Virus record (IMG/VR): IMGVR_UViG_3300010885_073568
Coordinates: 1 to 32,025 of that record
DNA from: a virus
Reading direction: 5' to 3' (one strand)
Length of the DNA: 32,025 nt
Program-made: the position numbers and the translations under genes
Shown: piece after piece, positions 7,501 to 16,612 of the stretch
How positions within the stretch are numbered: the stretch's first letter is position 1
Layout of the letters: each line of letters opens with the position of its first letter
Notes under the pieces: generated by a model
What the model saw: the letters and a program-made list of their open reading frames with translations, nothing else
The model's database searches: none
Told to the model about the DNA's origin: nothing

Positions 7501-10500
7501 AACTTCTACTGGGTCCGGAATCCATGAATTTAATTATCCAGAAATTAAAGTTGAGATAGAAGGAAAAATTGGCATTTCTTCAGTTTCTCAAGATTATTTT
7601 TCAGCAGAAGTGCAACCTATTTTTAGAGGAGAAATAACTTCTGTTCATTTATCCAATAATGGAGTTGGGTATGGATCTTCCGAAGTTATTAACTTTGACA
7701 GACAACCAACTTTTGAATTAATTTCTGGGTCAGATTGTCAACTAACTCCTGTAGTGTCAAATGGGAAGATTATCGAAGTTTTAATCAATTCAAAAGGAAA
7801 AAATTATAATTCTCCACCAGAACTTGCGATTATTGGTTCTGGAGTTGGTGCTGTCCTGACTCCAATCATATCAAATGGAGAAGTAGTTTCTGTTAAGGTT
7901 ATTCAGGGTGGAATTGGTTATATCCAAGGATCTGCATTTATAACAGTTACTCCATCCGGAGCAAGATCATCTACATCTTTTAGAGCAAAAATAACATCTT
8001 GGAGAGTAAATCTCTTTGAAAAATATTTCAATTCAATTTCAAATGATGATGGATTTTTAGCAGAATCACTGGACCAAAAATCTGGATTAAAATATACCCA
8101 TTTATATGCTCCAAGAAAATTAAGAGAAATTATATATTCTTCAGACCAATCGGGAAAAGTTTTATTTGGCAAGTATGATCTCAAAAAAGCAAGGAATACT
8201 GAAGTAACCTCAACAGATCATTCACCAATTATTGGTTGGGCTTATGATGGGCATCCAATTTATGGTCCATATGGATATACCAATAAATCAGGTGGTAGTG
8301 TACTGCAGATGAAATCTGGGTACAAGTTAGATCTAAAGAGTAATCGTCCACCTCTAAGTATTTTCCCTGAAGGATTTTTTATTGAAGATTATACATATAA
8401 AAAAATTAGCGATGAAGATGTATTGGATGAAAAAAATGGAAGATTCTGTGTAACACCAGAGTTCCCACAAGGAACGTATGCATATTTTTCAACTTTCAAT
8501 ACACTTCCAGATTCTTCAGGAAAATTCCTTGGATATAAAAGACCAACCTTCCCATATGTAATTGGTGATTCTTATAATTCAGAACCAAATGAATTCAACT
8601 TCAAATCAACTTCAAACCAAGAAGACTTTGATCTTAATACTAATACTTGGTTAAGGAATACCTCCACATATAATTTACTGGAAGGGACTGTTGATTACAA
8701 ATATTTGCAAATACCAAATAAACTAAATCAAACTTCAAAAATTAAGTACGTTTCTTCTGGGTCAATAGAATCTGTAGGTATTTTTACTGGAGGTAGAGAT
8801 TATAAGGTTGGAGATAGGATTAAATTTGACAATACTGGAACAGATGGATTTGGAGCAGAAGCAACAGTTTCCAGTTTGGAAGGTAAGAAGGTAGATTCTA
8901 TTAGTGTAGCATCAACTTCTATTAGTAATTTTGAGATATCTGTAGGGACAGATAGAGGAGAATTTTTACTTTTTTCCAACTATAATCATAACTTTAAAAA
9001 TAACGATATTGTAAGAATATCTGGGATGAATACGTCATCATCTCTGATAGAAGGTTCTTATAGAGTGGGCGTATCATCAAATACTCTATATTTAAAATCT
9101 GGAGTTGGAACTGCAGGATACACTGGAATTGTTACATATTTTACTGTATTTGGCAACCTCAACTATCCGTATGTAAAAGTTAATGATGTATTGAGTATTG
9201 GTACTGAGAATGTAAAGGTATTAAAAGTTCATAAGGAGTTCTCAAGTATTAGAGTTTTAAGGCAAACTGAAGGCACTGTTGGAATATCACATACTGCATC
9301 CGAAGTCCTTTATGAAAATTCAAGAAAATTATCAATAAACGTTGGATATAACACAACATTTGATTATAAGTTAAATAAAGAAATTTATTTTTATCCCCAA
9401 GAATCTGTTGGTGTTGGTACACGATCAGGAGTTGGTATTGGATCAACACTTAGAACTTACAGTCCTGTTGGAATTGTAACTATCTTTGTACCAACAAAAT
9501 CGATTCTGTTGCCATCCCACGGACTAAAGACTGGAGATCAAATTACATATTATACCAATAGTGGATCGCCAATTGGAGTGTCTACAAATGGAATCTCCAC
9601 TTCTCTATCGTTGTCAAATGGATCTACGTTATATGTTGCCAAATTAACGGACGATTTAATTGGTATTGCAACAGTTAAAGTTGGACTTGGTTCAACAGGA
9701 ACTTTTGTTGGGATTAATAGTACCACTTCTAACACAAGTACATTATTCTTTACTGGAATTGGAACAGGTTCTTATCACAGCTTTAAAACAAACTACCAAA
9801 AACTTACCGCAAATGCAACTAAGAATGTAGTAACTGTAAGTACAGCAGAAACTCATGGATTGTCAATTTATGACAAGGTAACTGTCAACATTAATCCTAA
9901 TGCAAATATAACGTACATTATTGCATATGATGATTATCACAGAAAGATGTTGGTTAATCCCAAATCTTTTTCATCTGTAGGGATAACAACATCGACAGGA
10001 AATATTAATATACCTAACCATGGGTTTGTTAGAGGTCAAAAAGTTCTTCACACTTCAAATTCTCCTGCAATTGGATTATTGAATGAAAAGTTCTATTATA
10101 TAATAGATGTTGATTCTGATAATATTAAACTTTCGGAAAATTACTATGATTCGTTAAGCACAAATCCATCTATTGTCGGCATTTCCAGTGCTTCTAATGG
10201 AATTTTATCTGCAATAAATCCTCCAATTAAAGCATATAAGGATTCTACTGTAGTATTTGACGTATCAGACTCTTCTTTATCATATATTAAGCAATCATCA
10301 AATTATTCTGCATTCAAATTAGAATTTTTTACAGATTCAAATTTTAAAGATGTTTTTGAAAAAACAGAACTTAATACAACTTTTGAAATTGAAAGATCTG
10401 GAAAGGTTGGAATATCATCTAATGCAAAAGTTACTCTAAAAGTCAATAAGTATTTTCCACAAAAATTATATTATAAATTAATTCCAGTATATGAAAGTGA

Positions 10501-13500
10501 TCTACCGACAGAAAAAGTAGAAATTTCTATTGATACAAGCATCGATGGATATGGAAGTATTTCTATTGACAATAGTTTATATAATGGAACTCATACTGTA
10601 AAATCATCCTCAAATACATTATTTACTTATGATTTGGAAGTATTGCCCGAATCAGTTTCTTATGCATCATCAACATCCGATCTCAGGTATACCACAACTT
10701 CAACAACTGCCACTGGACCAATTGATAATGTAGAAATTAATAGTCGTGGTAAAAACTATTACTCACTACCAACAATATACTCAATAAATTCTGGAATTGG
10801 CACTGAAGCATTGCTTGATGTCAAAAGTACTTCCATTGGAAAGATTGAAAGAACCAAAATTGTTGATATTGGATTTGATTTTTCTTCTGATAAGACAGTT
10901 AGACCAACTGCGATTTTACCACAAATTATAAAAATTGACTCTTTAGCATCTTTTGAATCTATTGGAATCAGTTCATTTGGTAAAGGTTACAATTCACCTC
11001 CAAAGTTGTTAGTATTTGATGGAAAAACAAACAAATTGGTTCCAGAAGCTGACATTCGATATAATTTAGGAGATATAAATGTAAAAATTTATAAAAATGT
11101 TGATGGAATTAATGGCATAACTCCAATTATTTTGCCAACACAAAATACTAATGGTGTTGGAATATCATCAATTTCATATGATTCAGTAACAAATAATGTT
11201 ACAGTAACACTTTCCGTTGGATTTAGCACTACAAATTCATTCCCATTTGAAGTTGGTGATAAGGTTCTTATTGAGAATATAGGCGTAGGGATAAACTCCG
11301 AAGGTAAAGGATATAATTCGGAAAATTATGACTATAAATTATTCATAATCAATAACGTTGATGCAAATATTGGAGGAATAGGTACAGTTTCTTATAGTTT
11401 GTCCGGACTTCTAAATTCCTCAGAATATCCAGGAATTCATGATATTGAAAATTCTGTTGGTAGAATTATCCCACAAAAGCATTTTCCAATTTTTAATCCT
11501 GTCCTAAAGAAAAATGATTATAAGACGGGTGAAATTGTTGAATCAGGCACATCAACAGGAATTGTAGAAAATTGGGATCCAAATACAAATTATTTAAGAG
11601 TTTCTACTAAGGATGAATTCAAAGTTGGAGAAACTATTGTTGGAAAGGGAAGTAAAACTATTGGAATTGCCTCTTCAACAACTCCATTTATCACAAGTTA
11701 CGTAGTTGAAGCATATTCGGACGTTACTTCTGGTTGGAATTCTGATAGTGGATTTTTGAATAATAATTTACAAAGATTGCATGATAATGAATACTATCAA
11801 AATTTCTCATATTCAATTAAATCCAAGGTGGATTATGATACTTGGAAAGATGCAGTGAGTTCTTTGAATCATGCGGCTGGGTTTAGAAAATTTGCAGATT
11901 TGCAAATTGAATCTAAATTGGAAGATGGTTTAGAAAATTCATTAGTAGTAGGTCTTTCAACACAGTCTACTTCATTTGAAGTTATCAATGACATCATTGG
12001 GTTTGCAAATCTCAATTGTGTATATGATTTTGATCTTGTAAAAGAAAATTCATTGAAAGTTGCACCTAATATAATTTCAAATGAGATTACTTTTACAAAC
12101 AGAGTTTTGAGTGATTACTTGGAGTCTGTTGGCAATAGAGTTCTTACTATTGATGATATTTCACAATATTTCAATAGCAACCCAAGACCAAGTAAATTTA
12201 GTGCAGCAAAAAGATTTTATCTATCTGATGCAAGGGCACAAAAATACATCGTTTATGTAAGAGATAAAAGGTATTTGGATAGACGACAGATAATGCTCGT
12301 TTCCCTACTTCATGATAATAGTTTTGGATTTATTAGTCAATATGGGAGAGTGGAAAGTGAAAAAGATTTAGGATCTTTTGACTTCGTTATTGAAGGAATT
12401 GAAGGTATACTTACATTCTATCCAAATTTTTATTCAGTAAATGATTATGATATTACAACTCTTTCATATAACATTCATGACGATTTAATTGCAACTGGAG
12501 AAGTACTAAATTGTGGAGGAGTTGTTGAAGTTGATAGCACTTCATCAGTTATTAGTATTGGATCCACAAACTTAATTTCTATTCCAAACACGTTTAGATC
12601 TATTAAAGTTTTTACTGAAATTATTTCAGACAATAATGAATATCAATCAGATGAACTATTAATTATTCACGATGGTAATGATGTTGACTATATTGAATAT
12701 GGGCAATTATCTACAACTTCTCTCGATACTTATGGAAATTCCGGTTTTGGTACTTATTATCCAAAACTGAGTGGATCTCAAATAAAACTTGATTTTGTAC
12801 CAAGGGTTGGTGTTGCAGCGACAGTAAATACAATTTATATCGCATTAAAGGACGAATCTTCGTCAGGTATTGGTACTGTTGAACTGAAGCATTCTCTTTT
12901 AGAGGGAAGATCTACATCTATTGCATCAACTGTATCACCAGTTCCGGTAGTAATTTCAGATTATATTGATAACTATGACGGTGCATATGCAATAGTTCAA
13001 GTTTCGGATATTACAAATAATAAACATTTTGTCTCCGAAGTTACTTTAGTTGATGACGATAATGAAGTGTATCTTTCGGAGTTTACATTTAGTGATGGTT
13101 CTGGGATAGGAACTATTGGAGCTCAAAGGAATTCAAAAACGCAATTGATATTTACTCCAAATCCAAATATCAATGTTAATGTAAAGGTATTTCTCAATGC
13201 ACTTAGATATGAAGATGATGAGCGTGACTCTATTTCTATTGATAATACAACAATTGAAACGTCTTATGGGCAATATTTTGGAACTGAGAGAGAGATTAAA
13301 AAATCTTTTGAAATTTATCATAAAAATTATAAAATATTTGAGAGAGATTTTGATGGTAGCAATTCCTCAGTAGTTGATATTTCAGAAAACACAATTCAAA
13401 TTCCAAACCATTTCTTTGTTAGTGGCGAAAAATTAATCTATAGTCATTCTGGTGCAGGAAGTACGCAAGCAATTGGAATTGCAGCAACTAATTTTGTAGG

Positions 13501-16500
13501 AATTGGAGTAACAACAAAATTACCCTCAGATGTATATGCTGTTAAGGTAAATGAAAATATTATTAAACTTGCAAGAAGTGCAGAAGATTCTCTTCTAAAT
13601 GTACCAAAAGTTATTAATATAACAAATGTTGGAATAGGTACATCCCACACACTTACTGCAACTAATCAAAATGCAAGAGTAATTATTGCCATAGACAATA
13701 TTATCCAATCTCCAATTGTATCGACCGCACTAACAAGTTCATTGTCAGTAAATCTTTTTAGCACTGATGACGTTCTTTACTTCAATTCTGGCATTTCATC
13801 TTTCTTTGGTGGAGATTTAATTAAAATTGGCGATGAAATTATGAAGATTTCATCTGTTGGTGTTGGAAGTACGAATGCAATTAGAGTTCAAAGACCTTGG
13901 TTAGGAACAAATGCTTCGGCATATTCTAACAATACTTTAGTCACCAAAGTTACTGGAAATTTTAATATTATAAAAAATACTCTCAATTTTGTTGAGGCAC
14001 CTTATGGAAGACTTCCATTTAGCAGTTCAACGAATGCTGCAGATGACATAGATTGGAGTGGAATATCTACCAGTTCTAATTTCCAAGGAAGAACATTCCT
14101 GAGGTCAGGTTCTCCAAATTCATCTTATGAAACTTATTCCAGAAATTACATTTTTGATGATATATCAACACAATTTAACGGATCAGAAAGAAACTTTAAT
14201 TTAAAATCAAATTCTTCCAATATCACCGGAATTTCATCAGAAAAAGCAATCATTCTTATTAATGATGTATTCCAAGGTCCAGGATTAACATATGATTATA
14301 CATTAAACGAAACTACTGGAATTACATCAATTAGATTTACTGGAACTGCAACATCATTTAGATCTGATGTCAATACATCAAATCTGCCAATTGGAGGAGT
14401 AATCATATCCGTAGGTTCATCGCAGGGATTTGGTTATCAACCATTGGTTTCTGCTGGAGGAACTGCAATTGTGTCTATAGCAGGCACAATTTCTTCTATT
14501 AGTATTGGAAATAGTGGTTCTGGATACCGAAGTGGGTCTCAGATTGTCAGAGTTGGTGTAGGAACTTCCTCAACGGGTACTCCAAAAATTGAATTTATTG
14601 GAACAGCAGTCGTAAGTAATGGTCGAGTTGTAAGTGTTGCAATTACAAACCCAGGATCTGGATATACTTCAACAAAAGCACCATATGTTGTAATTGATGA
14701 TCCACTTTCATATTCAGATATTCCACTGAAGTATACATCTTCCTCATCCGGTTTTGGAACAGAAGCAACGGTTGATGTTGTCGTTGGTTCTGGTTCAAGT
14801 ATTATTGAATTTGAATTCAAAAATAATGGATATGGATATGGTCAGGGAGATATCTTAACAATTCCTATTGGCGGCATAACCGGAATTCCTACTACATCTG
14901 GGTATAAAGAATTCCAAGTTACAGTCCAAAAAACTTTCTCAGATAAATTTACTGGATGGTCTCTTGGAGAATTGCAAATCTTAGACAATCTAAATGAACT
15001 ATTTGATGGAGAAAGGGTTGTATTTCCACTCAAACTTTCCAAAAATTTCATAACTATCAGATCAGCAAGAGGATCCAATGTTAATATTGAAGACACTCTT
15101 CTAATATTCATTAATGACATTCTCCAAGTTCCAGGAAAGGCATATAAATTCCCAGGTGGTAGTACCATAACATTTACTGAAGCTCCCAAGGAAGGAGATA
15201 CATCAAAAATTATTTTCTATAAAGGAAGTGGTGTAATTGATGTTATTGATAAAAATATTATGGAAACAGTCAAGGTAGGAGATGAACTGACAATATCATA
15301 TGATCCATCAATAGGACAGCAATCAATTTTACAGGAAAATGAAAGAACGGTAAGTAGCATAAATTCTACAGATATTGTCAACACAAACCCATACTTTGGT
15401 CCAGGAAATATTGAGGATAATACCTTAGTTAGACCAGTTGTGTGGTGCAGACAAACTGAAGATAAGATTATTGATGGATTGGAGGTTGGAAAGGATAGGA
15501 TTATCTATGAACCAATTATTAGTCCATTTGCATATATTATTAAGTCTGTTGGAATTGGATCTACAACCATATATGTTGATAATATAAGACCATTCTTTAA
15601 TCCACAAAATGAAAATGATGTTACATTAGAATTCCAGAAGAAAATTACCATTACATCTCAGGATACAAAAATCTCTGCTGCTGCAACAGCATTGGTATCA
15701 ACTGCAGGAACAATCCACTCAATTTCATTAAATGATGGTGGTATTGGTTACGATACTTCCCCAATAGTTACCATTCAAAATCCAGTGGGTCTTGGAACGA
15801 CTCAGAGGGCAACAGCAGTAGCATCAATATCTCCAGTTACTGGAATTATCACATCATTAGTTGTTACTGGACCAGGAACTGGATACCTACAATCAAAACC
15901 ACCGGTTATTCTCATTGAACCACCGACCCTCTCGGAAGAAATTAATATTGTCAATGAGTACAAAGGTGATTCCGGAGTAATTGTTGGATTTGGAATTACA
16001 ACTACAGTTGGTCTTGAGAATAAAATCATATTTGATTTACATATTCCAACAGATTCATATTTAAGATCCACAAATGTCACAGGAATTGCAGTAACTCTCA
16101 GTTCTTTGAGTCGGGGAGATTACTTCGTTGTTTACAATTCAAATGTTGGTTCATCATCAACGGCAATATATTCTGGAAATCTTGACGGTGGATTTGTTGC
16201 AATTGGAACTCAATTTGTAGATAATGTATATCAAGTTGATACTTCAGAATTAGTTACTGCAAATGTAACTGGGATTGGAACAACTATCTTTAGAAGAGTA
16301 TTTGCTAAAATTATTGGAATTTCTTCTTTAACATTCAGTTCCACATATGTTACCTTTGATTCAAGTATCATCAAATTTGATTCTGCAGTTGGTGTGGGAT
16401 CAACTTCATACAGTGGAACTATTACTAAATCAAATTATTTTGGAAACTTTAGTTGGGGAAGAATTTCTATCCCATACAGAAGTGGTGAAAATAATTTTAA

Positions 16501-16591
16501 TTTCTATGGAACAAATGGAGTTGGAGGTATTTCATCTTCATCTATAGTTAGAAGAACCAATCCACTAAAATATACCAGTTACATTCAATAA
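4505..16591 (+). CDS. giant (4028 aa) gp7-like baseplate wedge protein with YHYH domain and many repeated modules
   Basis: This is one uninterrupted frame, about 38% of the window. Residues 10-60 and 160-225 look like a core wedge domain; FYNSKG (197-202) and LYGEEVEI (214-221) match FYSTKG and LYNEEVEI in the C-terminal part of T4 gp7 (1032 aa). A second gp7-like block, YYQNFSYSIKSKV then W2447 and HAAGF (ending 2460), lies about 2200 residues later; in T4 the two are about 100 apart. Between and after them are a YHYH-type region (about 1190-1380; GHPIYGPYGY at 1249-1258), about six modules with HGF...YYV...IKL signatures, several runs of GSGY beta repeats and modules ending in an RG..GT-like turn. 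The C-terminus (SWGRISIPY...NPLKYTSYIQ) resembles other cyanophage virion proteins. gp7-like wedge initiator is my best call; position after gp25-gp6 fits. It starts four bases after the gp6 stop. Confidence 0.75.
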   Translation: MVEKRIKISNVVKNQLPSYVREEFPLVSEFLSQYYLSQEFKGAPADLIQNIDQYIKIDESSRTPESVILASNISFVDTTIYIESLYGTRGFPDSYGILQIDDEIITYTGKTFDSFTGCIRGFSAITSLKGNNDLNQLVFKDTDSQEHAAGAVILNLSDLFLKEFLLKTKYQILPGFQDRILYSELNQSLFIKQAKDFYNSKGTDKSFSILFGALYGEEVEIIRPKDFLLKPSNANWKNTLDLVVESISGNPIDIQDSTLRQDTYKNISKARAPISKVELISSNGNNEYYRLSLDSGYNRDLEFNGAVYGEFSVHPRTYLIGNSNSNASTLDVDSTIGFPEYGDLRVTYDDATVGTISYTSKSINQFFGCSGIVGIIPDASPIDIDTYAYAPSFKNPSETVKLRITSVLNDIVIDRQTYNYGVDDEIKIITLGKKSNNYGKNNWFFNTAQSYEVKSLSLVDASDMTYSILLNVTHSLRIGDKILLSDDSGLEKQSIVSSVLSEKSFTVKGQGELSLSRIYTIRRSILKVESQIYPELSNVCANIQNVYEYKRKVLASTNSLPYYYNQPINATDRSIVFSGNFIGSEFEITTNSDHGFYSGECVYYTPEKYGESLAVYSSLFSEGIYYIKRVSSTKVKFARSKSDLYNSKFVSLDNLTPVNNNKIEYFKFKGKKLTPQKIFREISEPIASDKVNATNTGSTGIFINGVELQNYKSTDVINYGKLEKVDIIASGSDWDIINPPKLIIDDLVGVGATGYCSVKGSLSKIQIVDPGFGYSEMPSIKITGGNGYGAVVEPVLTLVKHSATFNSELTSNLVGIGTTQSTIEFSTYHKFTTSERVLYKTNGQKAISGLTTNSEYYVSVKTPYRITLHKNIEDSISGINTITLLSYGIGNHEIEAFTKKNIISSVNVKNSGSGYENKKRTVSVSGISTASDTINITNHNYSDGEIVYYSTLGTPIGGLTNGTEYYVTFIDNDNFKLSNVGIASTLKDYYYTTKQYIKLTSTGSGIHEFNYPEIKVEIEGKIGISSVSQDYFSAEVQPIFRGEITSVHLSNNGVGYGSSEVINFDRQPTFELISGSDCQLTPVVSNGKIIEVLINSKGKNYNSPPELAIIGSGVGAVLTPIISNGEVVSVKVIQGGIGYIQGSAFITVTPSGARSSTSFRAKITSWRVNLFEKYFNSISNDDGFLAESLDQKSGLKYTHLYAPRKLREIIYSSDQSGKVLFGKYDLKKARNTEVTSTDHSPIIGWAYDGHPIYGPYGYTNKSGGSVLQMKSGYKLDLKSNRPPLSIFPEGFFIEDYTYKKISDEDVLDEKNGRFCVTPEFPQGTYAYFSTFNTLPDSSGKFLGYKRPTFPYVIGDSYNSEPNEFNFKSTSNQEDFDLNTNTWLRNTSTYNLLEGTVDYKYLQIPNKLNQTSKIKYVSSGSIESVGIFTGGRDYKVGDRIKFDNTGTDGFGAEATVSSLEGKKVDSISVASTSISNFEISVGTDRGEFLLFSNYNHNFKNNDIVRISGMNTSSSLIEGSYRVGVSSNTLYLKSGVGTAGYTGIVTYFTVFGNLNYPYVKVNDVLSIGTENVKVLKVHKEFSSIRVLRQTEGTVGISHTASEVLYENSRKLSINVGYNTTFDYKLNKEIYFYPQESVGVGTRSGVGIGSTLRTYSPVGIVTIFVPTKSILLPSHGLKTGDQITYYTNSGSPIGVSTNGISTSLSLSNGSTLYVAKLTDDLIGIATVKVGLGSTGTFVGINSTTSNTSTLFFTGIGTGSYHSFKTNYQKLTANATKNVVTVSTAETHGLSIYDKVTVNINPNANITYIIAYDDYHRKMLVNPKSFSSVGITTSTGNINIPNHGFVRGQKVLHTSNSPAIGLLNEKFYYIIDVDSDNIKLSENYYDSLSTNPSIVGISSASNGILSAINPPIKAYKDSTVVFDVSDSSLSYIKQSSNYSAFKLEFFTDSNFKDVFEKTELNTTFEIERSGKVGISSNAKVTLKVNKYFPQKLYYKLIPVYESDLPTEKVEISIDTSIDGYGSISIDNSLYNGTHTVKSSSNTLFTYDLEVLPESVSYASSTSDLRYTTTSTTATGPIDNVEINSRGKNYYSLPTIYSINSGIGTEALLDVKSTSIGKIERTKIVDIGFDFSSDKTVRPTAILPQIIKIDSLASFESIGISSFGKGYNSPPKLLVFDGKTNKLVPEADIRYNLGDINVKIYKNVDGINGITPIILPTQNTNGVGISSISYDSVTNNVTVTLSVGFSTTNSFPFEVGDKVLIENIGVGINSEGKGYNSENYDYKLFIINNVDANIGGIGTVSYSLSGLLNSSEYPGIHDIENSVGRIIPQKHFPIFNPVLKKNDYKTGEIVESGTSTGIVENWDPNTNYLRVSTKDEFKVGETIVGKGSKTIGIASSTTPFITSYVVEAYSDVTSGWNSDSGFLNNNLQRLHDNEYYQNFSYSIKSKVDYDTWKDAVSSLNHAAGFRKFADLQIESKLEDGLENSLVVGLSTQSTSFEVINDIIGFANLNCVYDFDLVKENSLKVAPNIISNEITFTNRVLSDYLESVGNRVLTIDDISQYFNSNPRPSKFSAAKRFYLSDARAQKYIVYVRDKRYLDRRQIMLVSLLHDNSFGFISQYGRVESEKDLGSFDFVIEGIEGILTFYPNFYSVNDYDITTLSYNIHDDLIATGEVLNCGGVVEVDSTSSVISIGSTNLISIPNTFRSIKVFTEIISDNNEYQSDELLIIHDGNDVDYIEYGQLSTTSLDTYGNSGFGTYYPKLSGSQIKLDFVPRVGVAATVNTIYIALKDESSSGIGTVELKHSLLEGRSTSIASTVSPVPVVISDYIDNYDGAYAIVQVSDITNNKHFVSEVTLVDDDNEVYLSEFTFSDGSGIGTIGAQRNSKTQLIFTPNPNINVNVKVFLNALRYEDDERDSISIDNTTIETSYGQYFGTEREIKKSFEIYHKNYKIFERDFDGSNSSVVDISENTIQIPNHFFVSGEKLIYSHSGAGSTQAIGIAATNFVGIGVTTKLPSDVYAVKVNENIIKLARSAEDSLLNVPKVINITNVGIGTSHTLTATNQNARVIIAIDNIIQSPIVSTALTSSLSVNLFSTDDVLYFNSGISSFFGGDLIKIGDEIMKISSVGVGSTNAIRVQRPWLGTNASAYSNNTLVTKVTGNFNIIKNTLNFVEAPYGRLPFSSSTNAADDIDWSGISTSSNFQGRTFLRSGSPNSSYETYSRNYIFDDISTQFNGSERNFNLKSNSSNITGISSEKAIILINDVFQGPGLTYDYTLNETTGITSIRFTGTATSFRSDVNTSNLPIGGVIISVGSSQGFGYQPLVSAGGTAIVSIAGTISSISIGNSGSGYRSGSQIVRVGVGTSSTGTPKIEFIGTAVVSNGRVVSVAITNPGSGYTSTKAPYVVIDDPLSYSDIPLKYTSSSSGFGTEATVDVVVGSGSSIIEFEFKNNGYGYGQGDILTIPIGGITGIPTTSGYKEFQVTVQKTFSDKFTGWSLGELQILDNLNELFDGERVVFPLKLSKNFITIRSARGSNVNIEDTLLIFINDILQVPGKAYKFPGGSTITFTEAPKEGDTSKIIFYKGSGVIDVIDKNIMETVKVGDELTISYDPSIGQQSILQENERTVSSINSTDIVNTNPYFGPGNIEDNTLVRPVVWCRQTEDKIIDGLEVGKDRIIYEPIISPFAYIIKSVGIGSTTIYVDNIRPFFNPQNENDVTLEFQKKITITSQDTKISAAATALVSTAGTIHSISLNDGGIGYDTSPIVTIQNPVGLGTTQRATAVASISPVTGIITSLVVTGPGTGYLQSKPPVILIEPPTLSEEINIVNEYKGDSGVIVGFGITTTVGLENKIIFDLHIPTDSYLRSTNVTGIAVTLSSLSRGDYFVVYNSNVGSSSTAIYSGNLDGGFVAIGTQFVDNVYQVDTSELVTANVTGIGTTIFRRVFAKIIGISSLTFSSTYVTFDSSIIKFDSAVGVGSTSYSGTITKSNYFGNFSWGRISIPYRSGENNFNFYGTNGVGGISSSSIVRRTNPLKYTSYIQ

Positions 16592-16594
16592 ATA
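16587..16594 (+). promoter_or_regulatory. possible late promoter (AATAAATA) for the fibre-like gene
   Basis: AATAAATA matches seven of eight consensus bases and contains the TAA stop (16589-16591) of the giant gene. The next ATG is 18 bases beyond its end. The same octamer also occurs inside gp6 at 3865-3872, so the sequence alone is not specific; position is the main support. Confidence 0.42.
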
Positions 16595-16612
16595 CTTAAA
16601 AACTTTTTAAAA

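Noticed and set aside
14539-15189. Long minus-strand open frames opposite the giant gene, and similar ones elsewhere
   Set aside because: They mirror biased codon use in the plus-strand repeats, lack ribosome sites and show no recognisable protein motif.
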